This document shows positions 52,128-62,559 of a stretch of 64,000 nucleotides of DNA, piece after piece. The stretch comes from CAIXSC01 sp046349935 (GTDB lineage Bacteria > Planctomycetota > Planctomycetia > Pirellulales > Pirellulaceae), in contig JAXMBK010000014.1 of the NCBI GenBank assembly GCA_046349935.1, positions 124,001 through 188,000 of the forward strand, written 5' to 3'. The notes below the pieces were generated by a model. The model did not search any database, was not told where the DNA came from, and saw only the letters and a list, made by a program, of their open reading frames with translations. Position numbers and translations under genes: made by a program. Numbering within the stretch: position 1 is the stretch's first letter; each line of letters opens with the position of its first letter.

Positions 52128-53537
52128 ATGAGCAGCGTCCGCACTGAGAGCTACCGGAATTGCCAAGGACTGTCGCGACGCAATTGCTTGCAGTTGGGAC
52201 TGGGCGCGTTTCTGGGGACGGGCATCGCCGACCTGTTGCGCCTGCAGGCCATGGCGGCGGGCGACCAAGCGGCGGGCGACCAAGCGGCGGGGGCGTCTGC
52301 CGCTCCGCTTCACGGCGGTTCGGGACGCGCGGCCGCGAAAAGCTGCATCTTGATCTGGCTCGATGGCGGACCCTCGCACTTTGAAACGTTCGATCCGAAG
52401 CCCGACGCGCCGGCGGAGATTCGCGGCGAGTTGGCGGCCATTCAGACGAAGATTCCGGGCGTCCAGTTTTGCGAGACGATGCCGCGGTTGGCCGCCTCCG
52501 CCGACAAGTTTTCGGTCATTCGCTCGATTCGGCACGAGCAAGGCAACCACGGCGCCGGCAACCACTACATGATGACGGGCCGCCCGCCGCGCATTCCGGT
52601 CGGCTGCGGGGCGTTCGTGAGTTTCCACCCCAGTCTCGGCTCCGTCGCCGCTCACCAGTTGCCGCGCAACAACAACCTGCCCGGCTACTTCTCGATCCCC
52701 AGCATGACTCGGTCGGGCGGCCCCAATTTCCTCGGCGGCAAGTACGCCCCGTTCGTGGTGGAAGATGATCCGAACCGAGCGAACTTCCGCGTGCGCGACC
52801 TCTCGCCGCCGGCGGGTCTGGAATCGTTGCGGTTCACCCAGCGGACCGACTTGCGCAAGGTCGTCGATCGACTTAAGCGGTTTGAAGACCAAGCGGCCGC
52901 GGATCCGGTCGTCGCGGTCGATACGTTCTACCAGCAGAGTCTCAGCTTGGTGACGTCGAAGGAAGCGCAAAAGGGATTCGACCTGTCGGCCGAATCGGAC
53001 AAGGTCCGCGATGCTTACGGCCGCAATGCATTCGGTCAGCGCACGCTGCTCGCGCGGCGGCTGGTGGAAGCGGGCGTCCCCTTCATCACGCTTAACGACG
53101 GCGGCTGGGATCACCACTCGGGCGTCTTCGTGCAACTGCCCAAGCAAACCGACGTCATCGACCAAGCGGTCTCAGCGCTGATCCAGGACCTGTCGGATCG
53201 CGGGATGTTGGAATCGACGCTCGTGGTCATGTTGGGCGAGTTCGGTCGGACGCCGAAGATCTCGACGCTGCCGGGCAGCACGACGCCGGGGCGCGACCAC
53301 TGGGCCAACGCCATGTCGGTGTTCATGGCGGGAGGACGGACGCCGGGCGGCGTGATCGTCGGCGCCACCGATCGCAACGGCTACTCGGCGGTCGACCGAG
53401 TGTTGTCGCCTGAGAACTTTGTGTCGACCATCTATCGCAAGCTGGGGATCGACCCCAACATGCTCTTCTACACGCCCGAAGGTCGACCGACTCACTTGGT
53501 CACCGACCCGAATCCGATCACGGAAGTGATGGGGTAG
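52128..53537 (+). CDS. DUF1501 family exported protein
   Basis: A 469-residue protein. The N-terminus LSRRNCLQLGLGAFLGTGIADLL is Tat-like. A 15-nt tandem duplication gives AAGDQAAGDQAAG after it. Family blocks are CILIWLDGGPSHFETFDPKPDAP, FCETMPRLAASADKFSVIRSI, GNHGAGNHYMMTGR, LTLNDGGWDHH-type ITLNDGGWDHHSG and VVMLGEFGRTPKIS...PGRDHW. Unlike the other two DUF1501 genes in the window it has no DUF1553 neighbour. It is divergent from the SGNH/dehydrogenase gene. Confidence 0.92.
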   Translation: MSSVRTESYRNCQGLSRRNCLQLGLGAFLGTGIADLLRLQAMAAGDQAAGDQAAGASAAPLHGGSGRAAAKSCILIWLDGGPSHFETFDPKPDAPAEIRGELAAIQTKIPGVQFCETMPRLAASADKFSVIRSIRHEQGNHGAGNHYMMTGRPPRIPVGCGAFVSFHPSLGSVAAHQLPRNNNLPGYFSIPSMTRSGGPNFLGGKYAPFVVEDDPNRANFRVRDLSPPAGLESLRFTQRTDLRKVVDRLKRFEDQAAADPVVAVDTFYQQSLSLVTSKEAQKGFDLSAESDKVRDAYGRNAFGQRTLLARRLVEAGVPFITLNDGGWDHHSGVFVQLPKQTDVIDQAVSALIQDLSDRGMLESTLVVMLGEFGRTPKISTLPGSTTPGRDHWANAMSVFMAGGRTPGGVIVGATDRNGYSAVDRVLSPENFVSTIYRKLGIDPNMLFYTPEGRPTHLVTDPNPITEVMG

Positions 53538-53880
53538 CGGCGGCGCCGCGCGGGACGACGGCGTCGTGATTTCTTGGCGACTTTGCGGGGACGCGCTCGG
53601 ACTTTGCGCGGGCGCGTTTTTGTGCGCGCGGCGGTGTGTGTGGATGTCGGGGTGTGGCGTGCGCCGTGAGGGGGTGACTTGATAACAGGCTGGAAGCCTG
53701 TTCTACGGCCGCACTCGGGGGGATTTGCGGAAAATTGAAGTGGCGGTGTCCGGATTGGTGCGATTGGGGTGCCTAGGACCATAGGTACAGGGGTGGATGA
53801 TCCACCCGAAAGTGTTCTCCCCCGATTCGTCTCCCCCATCTCGCGAACGACACCCTCTTGGCTTCCGTGGAGTCCCCGTC
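53538..53880. other. Gene-free leader region of the giant surface-protein gene
   Basis: Contains a GC-rich stretch after the DUF1501 stop, one palindromic ACAGGCT repeat and a small hairpin GGGTGGA-TGA-TCCACCC at 53791-53807, 74 nt before the giant gene start. No gene or clear promoter is seen. Confidence 0.5.
53685..53701 (-). repeat. Palindromic ACAGGCT repeat, copy 7
   Basis: On the minus strand CGTAGA then ACAGGCT-TCC-AGCCTGT. It lies between two plus-strand genes, 148 nt after a stop, in reverse orientation, so this copy does not follow a gene end. Confidence 0.92.
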
Positions 53881-56800
53881 ATGCTGCGCGCTTGGAAATA
53901 CGCTCGTCAATTCTTCTCCAATCGAAACGTGAAGGTGCGAACCCAGGCGCGACGACGACGGCTGTTCGTCGAAGGGCTGGAGGCGAGGCGTGTGCTGTTT
54001 GGAGATACGATCGCGTTGGCGACGTTTGTCTCGCTTCCTACGAATGGTGAAACCGCCGTCAACGATACGATCGTGGGCTTGGATCAGGATCTGTGGGAAG
54101 TGTCGCTGGGGGCAGGCGATGTCCTCGTGGCGGACATCGATGCGCGGGTGCTGGATGGAGGTGGGTCAAATCCGGCTGGCTGTCCGGCGACGGGACAGCA
54201 AAGCGGGTGCCTAGATTCCTACATGCGGATCTTCAATGCGTCCGGAACCGAATTGACGTTTAGCGACGATGGAACAGATTCGGATTCAGGCGTGTATAGC
54301 TACGACGCCATTCTCACTTTCACCGCACCGTCGAGCGGTCTCTATTACATTGGGATCACGCAGTTCAACAACAGCAGCTACAACCCCAACGTCGCGAACA
54401 GCGGCAGCGTCACGGGCGGTGACAACGACGGCCCCTATCGACTCGAACTGCGGCGCACCTCGAATGTCGCACCGACGATTACGATGTCCGGAAACACGGG
54501 CAGTCGTTTCGATGACGACAACAGCAGTCTGGGGTGGAGCGTCTCGGATGCCAACGGCGACTTCGTCAGCGTCAGCGCCACTTTGGTGAAGCCGGGAACC
54601 GACCAATCCTCTTCAGCGACTTCGGGGAACTTCAGCATTCCTGCGGGATCGGAGCTGGGAACCTACACGTTGTCAGTGTCGGCGACGGACGAACATGGGG
54701 TTTCGAGTTCGAACTCTCGTTCTCTCACCGTAGTGGACGACGACACAACGGCGCCCACGCTGGGTTTGACGGGATCGACCGGAACCGAAAACGATGGCGC
54801 CAATCAAAGCTTTAGTTGGACCACGTCGGACGCTTCCGGCATCTTCAGCAGTTCGGTGAGCGTCACGAGGAACGGTACGCCGATTTTCTCGAGCAGCGCT
54901 CCGAGCGGTTCCGTCAACTTGAATACGTTTGGATTAGGCACCTACGTCATTTCGGGAACCGTGACCGACAACGACAGTGACCGAGGCGCTGTGGACCGCC
55001 TCACGACGACCGGCTCGCGGACCGTCACCGTCACGGACGACGACACGGTCGCGCCGGTCGTCAATGTCGGCGGTTCGTCGGGCAGTGAATTCGTAAGCGC
55101 CAACCAGGTCTTCACCTGGAACATTAGCGATGCGACATCGGGAATTGGCTCGTCCAGCGTGGAAGTTCGCAAGAACGGATCGCTGATTTTCTCGACTGCC
55201 TCAACCTCCGGCAGCTTTGACTTCAATAGCTACGGACCGGGCGTGTTCACGATGGATGTGTCAGCCACGGACGGCGATGCCGATTGGACCGGAGACAGTT
55301 TGACGAACACCGCATCGCGCTCGGTGACCGTGCTCGCGGAAACCACCATCTCGGTCGTCGGCAACGATCTGGTGGTGAGCGACGTCGTCGCCGGCGGAAA
55401 AGTCGACACGTTGACCGTTCAGGCGACGGCGACGACCGTCACTTTCACCGATCCGGGATTCCTCTTCACGACGGGGATTGCCGGCGCCGTCGGAGATGGA
55501 ACTCACACCGTGACGATTCCGCTCAGCGCATTCACGGGCGAGATTCGACTAGAGACGCTCGACGGCAATGATACTGCGAGCATCGACGTTTCCACGGCCA
55601 GTGCAGGCCGAAAGGTCGTCTACCAAGCCGGTAATCCCACTTCGGGCCTCGGCGACTCGATGGTCATCTACGGCGGCAGCGTCGCCAACGCCGTCTATCG
55701 ATTTGACAATGCCGCGGACGGCGCGATCGACCTCGACGGTTTCTTGATCGACTACTTCGGGCTCGAGCCGATCACCGACAATCTGAATGTCGTCAATCGC
55801 ACCTTCACGTTCACGGGCGGTTCCGAGACGGTGACCGTATCGAATATGGGCGGCAATGACGCGGTCTCGCAGATCGCATCGACGCTCGGCGAATCCGTGG
55901 CCTTTATCAACCCCACCGGGTCGCTGACGATCAATCTCACCAGCGGCACAGATGTGCTCAATTTCGACAGCCTCGATTCGCAGGAGGCGGGGCTGACGCC
56001 GTTTAGTGCAAACCTTGTGATCAACGGCGACGGCAACGACACCGTCAACTTTGGCTCGTCGATGATCAACCTCGGCGCTGGGACGGCAAACATTGGCACG
56101 ACGGTCGGCCAGCCGATTCAAGCCATCGCCTTCAGCGGCAATGGTGGTTTGCAGACGACCGGCGCCGTTGCCCTTACCGCCGCAGGCGCCGTCACAAACA
56201 CCGGCGCCAACGTCGAACTCGTCGCGGCCAGCTTGGTCGCCGTCGCCGGGACGGGCGTCGACCTCGATACAAACGTCGCGAACTTGGAAGCCAGCGGCGG
56301 GACAGGCGGCGTGGCGATTGACGAAGCGAATGATCTGATCATCGGATCAGTGCCCTCAAGCAGTCTCGTCGGGATTTCAACTACAAGCGGCGCCATTACC
56401 GTTGTTGCAGCTGGCGATGTCATTGCGAATGAAGCCATTACCAATTCGGGAAGCGGCAATGTCAGCGTTACTTCGACCGGCGGCGGCAGCACCGTGGCAG
56501 GCGGGAGCACGCTCCTTTCTCAAGCCGATGTCGACCAACTTGCCGCTTGGTTGGGCGAGGGGCCGCTGACGCTCACGAACGTCTTTACCAAGACGCCGCT
56601 TAACGGATTAGACTCCTTTGACTTTCATGCCGCGGCAGATGGCGTGGGACGCACATTTTCAGTTCTCGAAGTGTTGCCAACTCTTGGGAATCCACATCAC
56701 GTTATCGGCGGATATAACCCACTCAGTTGGATGAATTCCGGCGGTTACAACTACTCTGAGAATCCCGCCGATCACACCGCGTTTATCTTCAATCTGACGA

Positions 56801-59800
56801 CGAGCGACCTGCGTCCGCAGAAACTGGCCGGTGGAGGGAATTACCAGACATACAACTACGCCTTCTATGGTCCGACCTTTGGCGGGGGTCATGACATTCA
56901 AGTGAACTCCAGTCTCGCATCGGGGTACTCGTACAAGTACTCCTATGGGACTCCGGGAGAGTCTTCGCCGAATATTGTCGGCGGCCCGGGCGGAGCGACG
57001 TTGGAGTACGGCGTGATCGAAGTGTTTACGATCGCGAATGCGTCTGGCGGCGGAGGCAATGTCGTGGTCAATGCTTCCGTTTCATCGGCCGGCGGCAACG
57101 TGACGCTCGATGCGGCCGGAGATATCCTCCATAACACGAGCCTCGTCTCGGCGGTCGGTACGGGCGCAATCACGTACACGGCCGACCGGCATGTGACGCT
57201 TGGCGCGACCGCGCAGATTCAAAGCAGCACGGGCGTCGTTTCGATCACGGCCGACGATGCCGCCGGCGCGAGCGGCGGCGCCATTACGATGACCAGCGGC
57301 TCGACGGTCAGCAGCAGCGCCCAGGTGACGCTCCATGCGGACGGCGAGATCGCGCTGGCGAGCATCTCGACGACGGACAACGTTTCGGCGACGTCGGCTA
57401 GTGATGCAATCACCGACAACTTGACGGGCGAATCGGCCAACATCGCGGCCCTCGGAGCTCGTTTGCAGGCGTCGACCGGGATTGGCGACGCCGCCGTCGA
57501 CGATCAAGACCTCGACCTCAACGTGACGAATGTCGCTGCGACCACGGCGACGGGCGATGTCAGCTTGCAAGATTCCGCGGCGCTGACCGTCACGACCGTT
57601 TTGGGATTGTCGGGCATTTCGATCACGACGGGCGGTGCAGGCGACGACGTCTTATTGCGCGAGGGAAAACAAGTGGCCTTCGACCACTTGGAACTTTTCG
57701 CCAACGTGACCAACAGCGGCGCGGGCAAAATCACCATCTTCGCCGACGGCACCGTCAATGACTCCATTCGACTGGGCGCCAATGTCCAAGCGTCGGGCGG
57801 CGACGTCCAGTTGGTGAGTCATGGGGCGATCGTCATGTGGACGAGCGGGAACACGATCTCGACCACTGGCTCTGGCACGTTGGCGATCCATGCCGGGAGC
57901 GCACTCAGCTTCGGCGGAGTGCTGTCGGCGGGCGATGCGAACGGCATCATCGACGGGAATCTGGATTATTTCTTCACCACGACGGCTGGCGACATCGCGC
58001 TCACCGCGCCCAACGGCATCGGCTTGCGGACCGTCAACGCGAACAGCGATGCGACGGGCGCGGCTGGCACGGTGCTCGTGAACGCGGACAGCAATGCCAA
58101 TGGCACGGGACAGATCACCGACCGACTGATCTCGGAAGATCCAAACATTGTCGGTGCGGCCGCCGTGCTCCGGTCGGCTCAGGGCGTCGGCAAGACCGAT
58201 ACGCCGACCAACGACCTCGATCTGGCCGTCTCGCTATTGGCGATTCGCAATACCACCAGCGGCGACATCGTGATCGACAATCTCGTCGGCGGGTTGCTAA
58301 CGCTCGGCACGGTTGATGGGTTGGCTGGCGTCACCAACCTGGCCGCAGGCGGCATCATTGACATCAGCAACGCCAGCCCGCTGACGATTGCGGACGACGT
58401 GAGCGCAGTCGGCGCCATCACGCTGTCGGCCGGCGAGTCGGTCGTGGCGAACGACACCGACGATCTCACCGTCAACGCGACCGATTCGGCGACGACCGGC
58501 ACGGTCGAAATCAGCTCGACCGGCGGCAGCATTCTGCTGGAGGCGGGGGACGACTTCTCGCTCGCGTCCACGGCGACGCTCGCTGCCCTCGCGGGCTCGA
58601 TCACGTTGACCAGCGTCGATACGGCGGTCGATTCGGCCAGCAGCACGTTTACGGTCTCTGGCGACTTCGATGCATTGCTGGCGGTTTTCAACGGTTCGAC
58701 TGCCAACGATCCGGCGAACGGCGACGTGTTCAACCTGCGGCCGGATCAAGACGCGTCGAACGTCCTTACGCCGTTCCAAGTCAATGGCAACAACCCGACC
58801 GTCGCCCCCGGCGATGTGTTGAACTTGACGATCACCGGCCTCACGTCGCCGTCGCTGACCGTCAGCGGCGCGAACGTCGGCGCTTGGTCGTTCGGCAACG
58901 CGGCGGCCGTCTCGTACACCAGCATCGAGTCGGTGAACACCACGCCGACCGGCACGGCGTACGATTTGATTCTCGACATGGAACCGTCGCTCACCACGAG
59001 CGACCTGAACGGCGACACGATCAACGTGCAGAAGAACAGCGTTAACCTGGAACTGCGCGTCGACGGCGTGCTGGTCTTCAAGGCGCCGACGCCGATATCA
59101 CTCGCTGCAAGTGCTCGGCGGCAACACCACCGCCGGCGGCAACGTTCCCCGACACGCTGGAGATTCAAGAGACCGCGAGCGGCTTGCCGGTCTTCGCTGG
59201 CACGAGCGCGCGCCGGGAAGCCATGTCAGCAACACGTTCACCAGCCTTACTGGCTACGACAATATGACCGTCCCGGTGAAGGTGCATTTCGACGGCCGCG
59301 GCGGCGTCGATGCGGTGCATGCTGCTCACGACGAGTCGGCGCGTCTACGTCGGACAGCCTCGATACGGCCCGCAGCGGCAACATCGGCTTGGCGACCAAC
59401 GGCACGTTCGCGGCGCCTCAGCTGGGCATGTCGTTCGAGGACATCGCGCTGACGTTCGTCGGCGCGGGCAGTTCGTTGGTGGTCGACGCCAGCAGCTCGC
59501 CCAGCGGCGATGTGACGAGCTTGACCCTGATTGGCGCCGGAGTCGACCCGATCGCGGGCTTGAACGCCGGTACGTCGACCGACGGGGCGTCGGTCGTCTA
59601 TCCGAACGCCGGCAGTACGACGTTCGCGCCCGACGCTGTTCAGCGGCTTCGGCAACGCCGTCGTCCGCTCGGGCGGCGGCAGCGACCTGGTGTCGCTGAT
59701 GAGCGTCGATGGCGCGACGCCGGCGGGACCGGCCGGCGCGCGCGCTCACGGCGTTGCTGCTCGACTCCGACAACGGCCGATACGGACGCCGCGGCCGATA

Positions 59801-59871
59801 CGCTGGTCGTGTGGACCGTGCCGGCGGCGGTTGCGACGTCGCTCGCCAGCGGCGCGGGGACGACGTCCTGA
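53881..59871 (+). CDS. Giant LEPR-type surface protein, intact N-terminal part
   Basis: The ATG at 53881 has GGAG 8 nt upstream. The N-terminus is basic and carries EGLEARRVLF (31-40), a variant of the planctomycete LEPRxLL export motif. A PPC-like beta domain follows (about 57-190, SGLYYIGITQFNNSSYNP). Then come at least two Ig-like units with the recurrent GSTGTENDGANQSFSW / GSSGSEFVSANQVFTW pattern. A TLD-like domain lies near residues 876-1055, then adhesin-type beta repeats. The native frame is good up to about 59100; after that it reads in wrong frames to the stop at 59871. The continuation (RTX repeats) is annotated separately. Probably a cell-surface or secreted adhesin of about 2800 residues if whole. 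Confidence 0.8.
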   Translation: MLRAWKYARQFFSNRNVKVRTQARRRRLFVEGLEARRVLFGDTIALATFVSLPTNGETAVNDTIVGLDQDLWEVSLGAGDVLVADIDARVLDGGGSNPAGCPATGQQSGCLDSYMRIFNASGTELTFSDDGTDSDSGVYSYDAILTFTAPSSGLYYIGITQFNNSSYNPNVANSGSVTGGDNDGPYRLELRRTSNVAPTITMSGNTGSRFDDDNSSLGWSVSDANGDFVSVSATLVKPGTDQSSSATSGNFSIPAGSELGTYTLSVSATDEHGVSSSNSRSLTVVDDDTTAPTLGLTGSTGTENDGANQSFSWTTSDASGIFSSSVSVTRNGTPIFSSSAPSGSVNLNTFGLGTYVISGTVTDNDSDRGAVDRLTTTGSRTVTVTDDDTVAPVVNVGGSSGSEFVSANQVFTWNISDATSGIGSSSVEVRKNGSLIFSTASTSGSFDFNSYGPGVFTMDVSATDGDADWTGDSLTNTASRSVTVLAETTISVVGNDLVVSDVVAGGKVDTLTVQATATTVTFTDPGFLFTTGIAGAVGDGTHTVTIPLSAFTGEIRLETLDGNDTASIDVSTASAGRKVVYQAGNPTSGLGDSMVIYGGSVANAVYRFDNAADGAIDLDGFLIDYFGLEPITDNLNVVNRTFTFTGGSETVTVSNMGGNDAVSQIASTLGESVAFINPTGSLTINLTSGTDVLNFDSLDSQEAGLTPFSANLVINGDGNDTVNFGSSMINLGAGTANIGTTVGQPIQAIAFSGNGGLQTTGAVALTAAGAVTNTGANVELVAASLVAVAGTGVDLDTNVANLEASGGTGGVAIDEANDLIIGSVPSSSLVGISTTSGAITVVAAGDVIANEAITNSGSGNVSVTSTGGGSTVAGGSTLLSQADVDQLAAWLGEGPLTLTNVFTKTPLNGLDSFDFHAAADGVGRTFSVLEVLPTLGNPHHVIGGYNPLSWMNSGGYNYSENPADHTAFIFNLTTSDLRPQKLAGGGNYQTYNYAFYGPTFGGGHDIQVNSSLASGYSYKYSYGTPGESSPNIVGGPGGATLEYGVIEVFTIANASGGGGNVVVNASVSSAGGNVTLDAAGDILHNTSLVSAVGTGAITYTADRHVTLGATAQIQSSTGVVSITADDAAGASGGAITMTSGSTVSSSAQVTLHADGEIALASISTTDNVSATSASDAITDNLTGESANIAALGARLQASTGIGDAAVDDQDLDLNVTNVAATTATGDVSLQDSAALTVTTVLGLSGISITTGGAGDDVLLREGKQVAFDHLELFANVTNSGAGKITIFADGTVNDSIRLGANVQASGGDVQLVSHGAIVMWTSGNTISTTGSGTLAIHAGSALSFGGVLSAGDANGIIDGNLDYFFTTTAGDIALTAPNGIGLRTVNANSDATGAAGTVLVNADSNANGTGQITDRLISEDPNIVGAAAVLRSAQGVGKTDTPTNDLDLAVSLLAIRNTTSGDIVIDNLVGGLLTLGTVDGLAGVTNLAAGGIIDISNASPLTIADDVSAVGAITLSAGESVVANDTDDLTVNATDSATTGTVEISSTGGSILLEAGDDFSLASTATLAALAGSITLTSVDTAVDSASSTFTVSGDFDALLAVFNGSTANDPANGDVFNLRPDQDASNVLTPFQVNGNNPTVAPGDVLNLTITGLTSPSLTVSGANVGAWSFGNAAAVSYTSIESVNTTPTGTAYDLILDMEPSLTTSDLNGDTINVQKNSVNLELRVDGVLVFKAPTPISLAASARRQHHRRRQRSPTRWRFKRPRAACRSSLARARAGKPCQQHVHQPYWLRQYDRPGEGAFRRPRRRRCGACCSRRVGASTSDSLDTARSGNIGLATNGTFAAPQLGMSFEDIALTFVGAGSSLVVDASSSPSGDVTSLTLIGAGVDPIAGLNAGTSTDGASVVYPNAGSTTFAPDAVQRLRQRRRPLGRRQRPGVADERRWRDAGGTGRRARSRRCCSTPTTADTDAAADTLVVWTVPAAVATSLASGAGTTS

Positions 59872-62390
59872 TCTTGAAGGACGGCGTGGTGTTGGGCGGT
59901 ACGATCGACGCCGGTACGCACACGACGCAGGGCGATACGCTCGATCTGACCGACTTTACGACGAATGTGTCGGTCAACTTGACGACGGGAACGGCCTCGT
60001 TTGTGTTCGGCGGCGGCGAATGGCATCGCCGCCGGGACGGGCGGCGACGTCGGCAGCAGCGTGGAGAATCTGCTGGGCGGCAGCGGTTCGGAGACGCTGG
60101 TGGGCGATGCCGATGTCAACCTGATTCGCGGGAACGACGGCGACGACACGATCAATGCCAAGGCGGGCGTCGACGACGTCGACGGCGGCGGCGAGTTCCG
60201 GATCGCATCGAGGTGGAGGGGACGGAAGCCGAGTTCGATGTGATCATCGGCGGTACGGGCGGCGTGGGCGACGCCAGCGACGACGACTTGATGATCAACG
60301 TCGGTTCCGGGGCCGGTGACGCTGAACGGCTTCAACTCGGTGTACAACGAGTTCGCCAACAGCATCGATCGCTACGACGGCGCGGGGGCTGCGTTGCAGG
60401 GCAACGGCGGCGGCAACGACTACTCGGGCTTCACGAGCATCGTCGACGCGCCCGACGGTCGATGCGGGCCGAACGACGACGACGTGACGACGTCGTACCA
60501 CAACATCGACGAAGTCGCCTACGACAACGGCGCGGACGACGACCACGTGACGCTGGTGTTCACGCCCGATCAACTGGGCGCGCTTCACCACCGCGGATAT
60601 CCAGACGGTCCAGCAGTACTTGGCGAATCCGAGCGGCTTGACCCTGAGCCTGACGCAAGACGACGCCAAGGGGAATTTCTCGGCGACCAACTTCGAGTCG
60701 GCGTCGCTGGCGGTATACGACGACGACGTCATCATCGACATCACGGCCTGCTTCATTGCAATCGTGAGCGAAGACCAGATCGTGGTCGGCACGTCCGGCG
60801 ACGACTCGATCAAGGCACACCCTTGGTGGATCTCATCTTCGGTCAGGACGGCAACGACACGATCGACGGGCTGGCGGCCGGCGACTGCATCTTTGGCGGA
60901 CGCGACCACGACTCGATCGTCGGCGGCAGCGGCGCGGACATCATCCTCGGCGGCTCGGGGAATGACACGATTCGCGGCGGCATCGATGCCGACCAGATCG
61001 TGGGCGGGTCGGGCGACGACGAACTGTACGGCGATCAAGCGAACGACACGATTCGCGGCGGCCGGGGGAACGACCAAATCTTCGGCGGCGCCGACGAGGA
61101 CTGGCTGTACGGCGGCGGCGGCGACGATTCGCTGTCGGGCGAATTGGGCCACGATCGGCTGTGGGGCGAGTCGGGGGCGGATTCGCTGAGCGGCCAGGCG
61201 GACAACGATACGCTCGACGGCGGCGCCGGGATCGACTCGGTCAACGGCGACGACGGCGTCGACAAGCTGCAAGTCTTCGGAACCGAAGCCGAATTCGACG
61301 TGCTGCGGCGGCAACCAGTTTGACGATTTGGAGATCATCGGCGGCGTCGCGGCGTCGATCGATGGGTTCTCGCTGGCGGTCAACGGCATTGAACGCATCT
61401 TGGGCGCCGGCCAAGGCTTGAACGGCAACGTCAACGACAACGTCTTCAATCTGGCGGGCGTTACCTTCACGACGCTGAGCCCGTTGGCATTCGTGAACGG
61501 GCTAGGCGGGAACGACCAGTTGAACGGCAGCGAGTTCAACGACGTGTTGATCGGCGGCGGCGGGAACGACTCGATCGCTGGCAACGGCGGCGGCGACTCG
61601 CTGGTGGGCGAAGCGGGCGACGACACGATCTCCGGCGGGCTGGGCAATGACACGATCGACGGCGGCGCGGGCGACGATACGCTCAACGGCGGCGGCGGCA
61701 ACGACATCTTCCTGGTGCGCGGCGACGAGATGCTGGGCGATCTGGTCGTCAACGGCGGCGCGAACACGGACCGCATCCGCAACGCGGGGACGACCGACTT
61801 GGTGTTGGCGTCGTTCAACGCGGCCGAGCCAGGCCTTTGAGTACCTCGAAGGGAATGGATTCGCGATCGTGGGGACCAGCGGCGACAACGTGTTCGACTT
61901 CCGCACGAGTGCGACGGCGAGCGACATCTATAGTTCGTCGACGGTGGTGTTCGTTTCGGTGACGCTGGTGAACGGCTTGGGCGGCGCCGACACGATCTGG
62001 GGCACCAACGGCGATGATCTGTTTTACGGCGGCGGCGGCGCAGACCGGTTGTATGGCATGCACGGCAACGACACGCTGTACGGCGAGTCGGGGGCGGACA
62101 GTCTCAACGGCGGCTCGGGGATCGACTATTTGTACGGCGGCGACGACGTCGACGTGCTGACGGGCGGTGCGGGGAACGACTACTTCGTCTTCGCCGGCGA
62201 CACGGCCAGCGCCGACACGATCACCGACATGCAGTACGACTTCATCAATCTGGCGGCGTACAGCATTCTGTACTCGCAGATCGACTTTGCGACGAGCACG
62301 TTGACGCTGAACGGCGGCAGCGGCGGCGGCAAGCAGATCTTGATCCCCGGCGTCGTGACGAAGCCCGCGGCCACTCGCTTCGTGCTGTAA
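59090..62390 (+). pseudogene. RTX-repeat C-terminal part of the giant protein, many frameshifts
   Basis: The protein continues through all three frames. Calcium-binding RTX nonapeptides (GGSGNDTIRGG, GGGGDDSLSGELGHDRLWGESGADSL, GGGGADRLYGMHGNDTLYGESG) cover about 60060-62200. Frame breaks are seen near 59100, 59150, 59210, 59315, 59355, 59636, 59735, 59780, 59860, 60020, 60195, 60312, 60590, 60818, 61308 and 61835. Some fall at CCCC or GCGCGC runs. Between breaks the peptide is clean, and the last 555 nt is one open frame ending FVL-stop at 62390. Both insertions and deletions occur. Either sequence/assembly errors or very recent decay. Confidence 0.8.
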
Positions 62391-62399
62391 CCCCGTAGG

Positions 62400-62416
62400 A
62401 CAGGCTTCCAGCCTGT
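62400..62416 (+). repeat. Palindromic ACAGGCT repeat, copy 8
   Basis: CGTAGG then ACAGGCT-TCC-AGCCTGT, a few nt after the giant gene stop at 62390. It faces copy 9 across the convergent gap. Confidence 0.93.
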
Positions 62417-62447
62417 CTGCACCACCGCCTGTCTGCACCACGAACAG

Positions 62448-62475
62448 GCCGACGACGCCCATGGGCGTCGTCGGC
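62448..62475. repeat. Perfect 28-nt palindrome
   Basis: GCCGACGACGCCCA followed by its exact reverse complement, centred between palindromic repeat copies 8 and 9 in a convergent intergenic gap. It has no loop, so it could extrude as a cruciform or bind a dimeric protein. Confidence 0.85.
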
Positions 62476-62542
62476 GTGCGGGGGGCGCATTGGCGTGCGC
62501 GGGGTGTTTGCGCGGGGGAAAACTGCGTGTGGGGGCTTGGTA

Positions 62543-62559
62543 ACAGGCTGGAAGCCTGT
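62543..62559 (-). repeat. Palindromic ACAGGCT repeat, copy 9
   Basis: On the minus strand CGTAGA then ACAGGCT-TCC-AGCCTGT. The TAG (62561-62563) is the stop codon of the ICL/PEP-mutase-MEKHLA gene. Confidence 0.93.

Noticed and set aside
59090..61840. Programmed frameshifting in the giant gene
   Set aside because: Too many shifts, in both directions, without recurring slippery sites or downstream structures.
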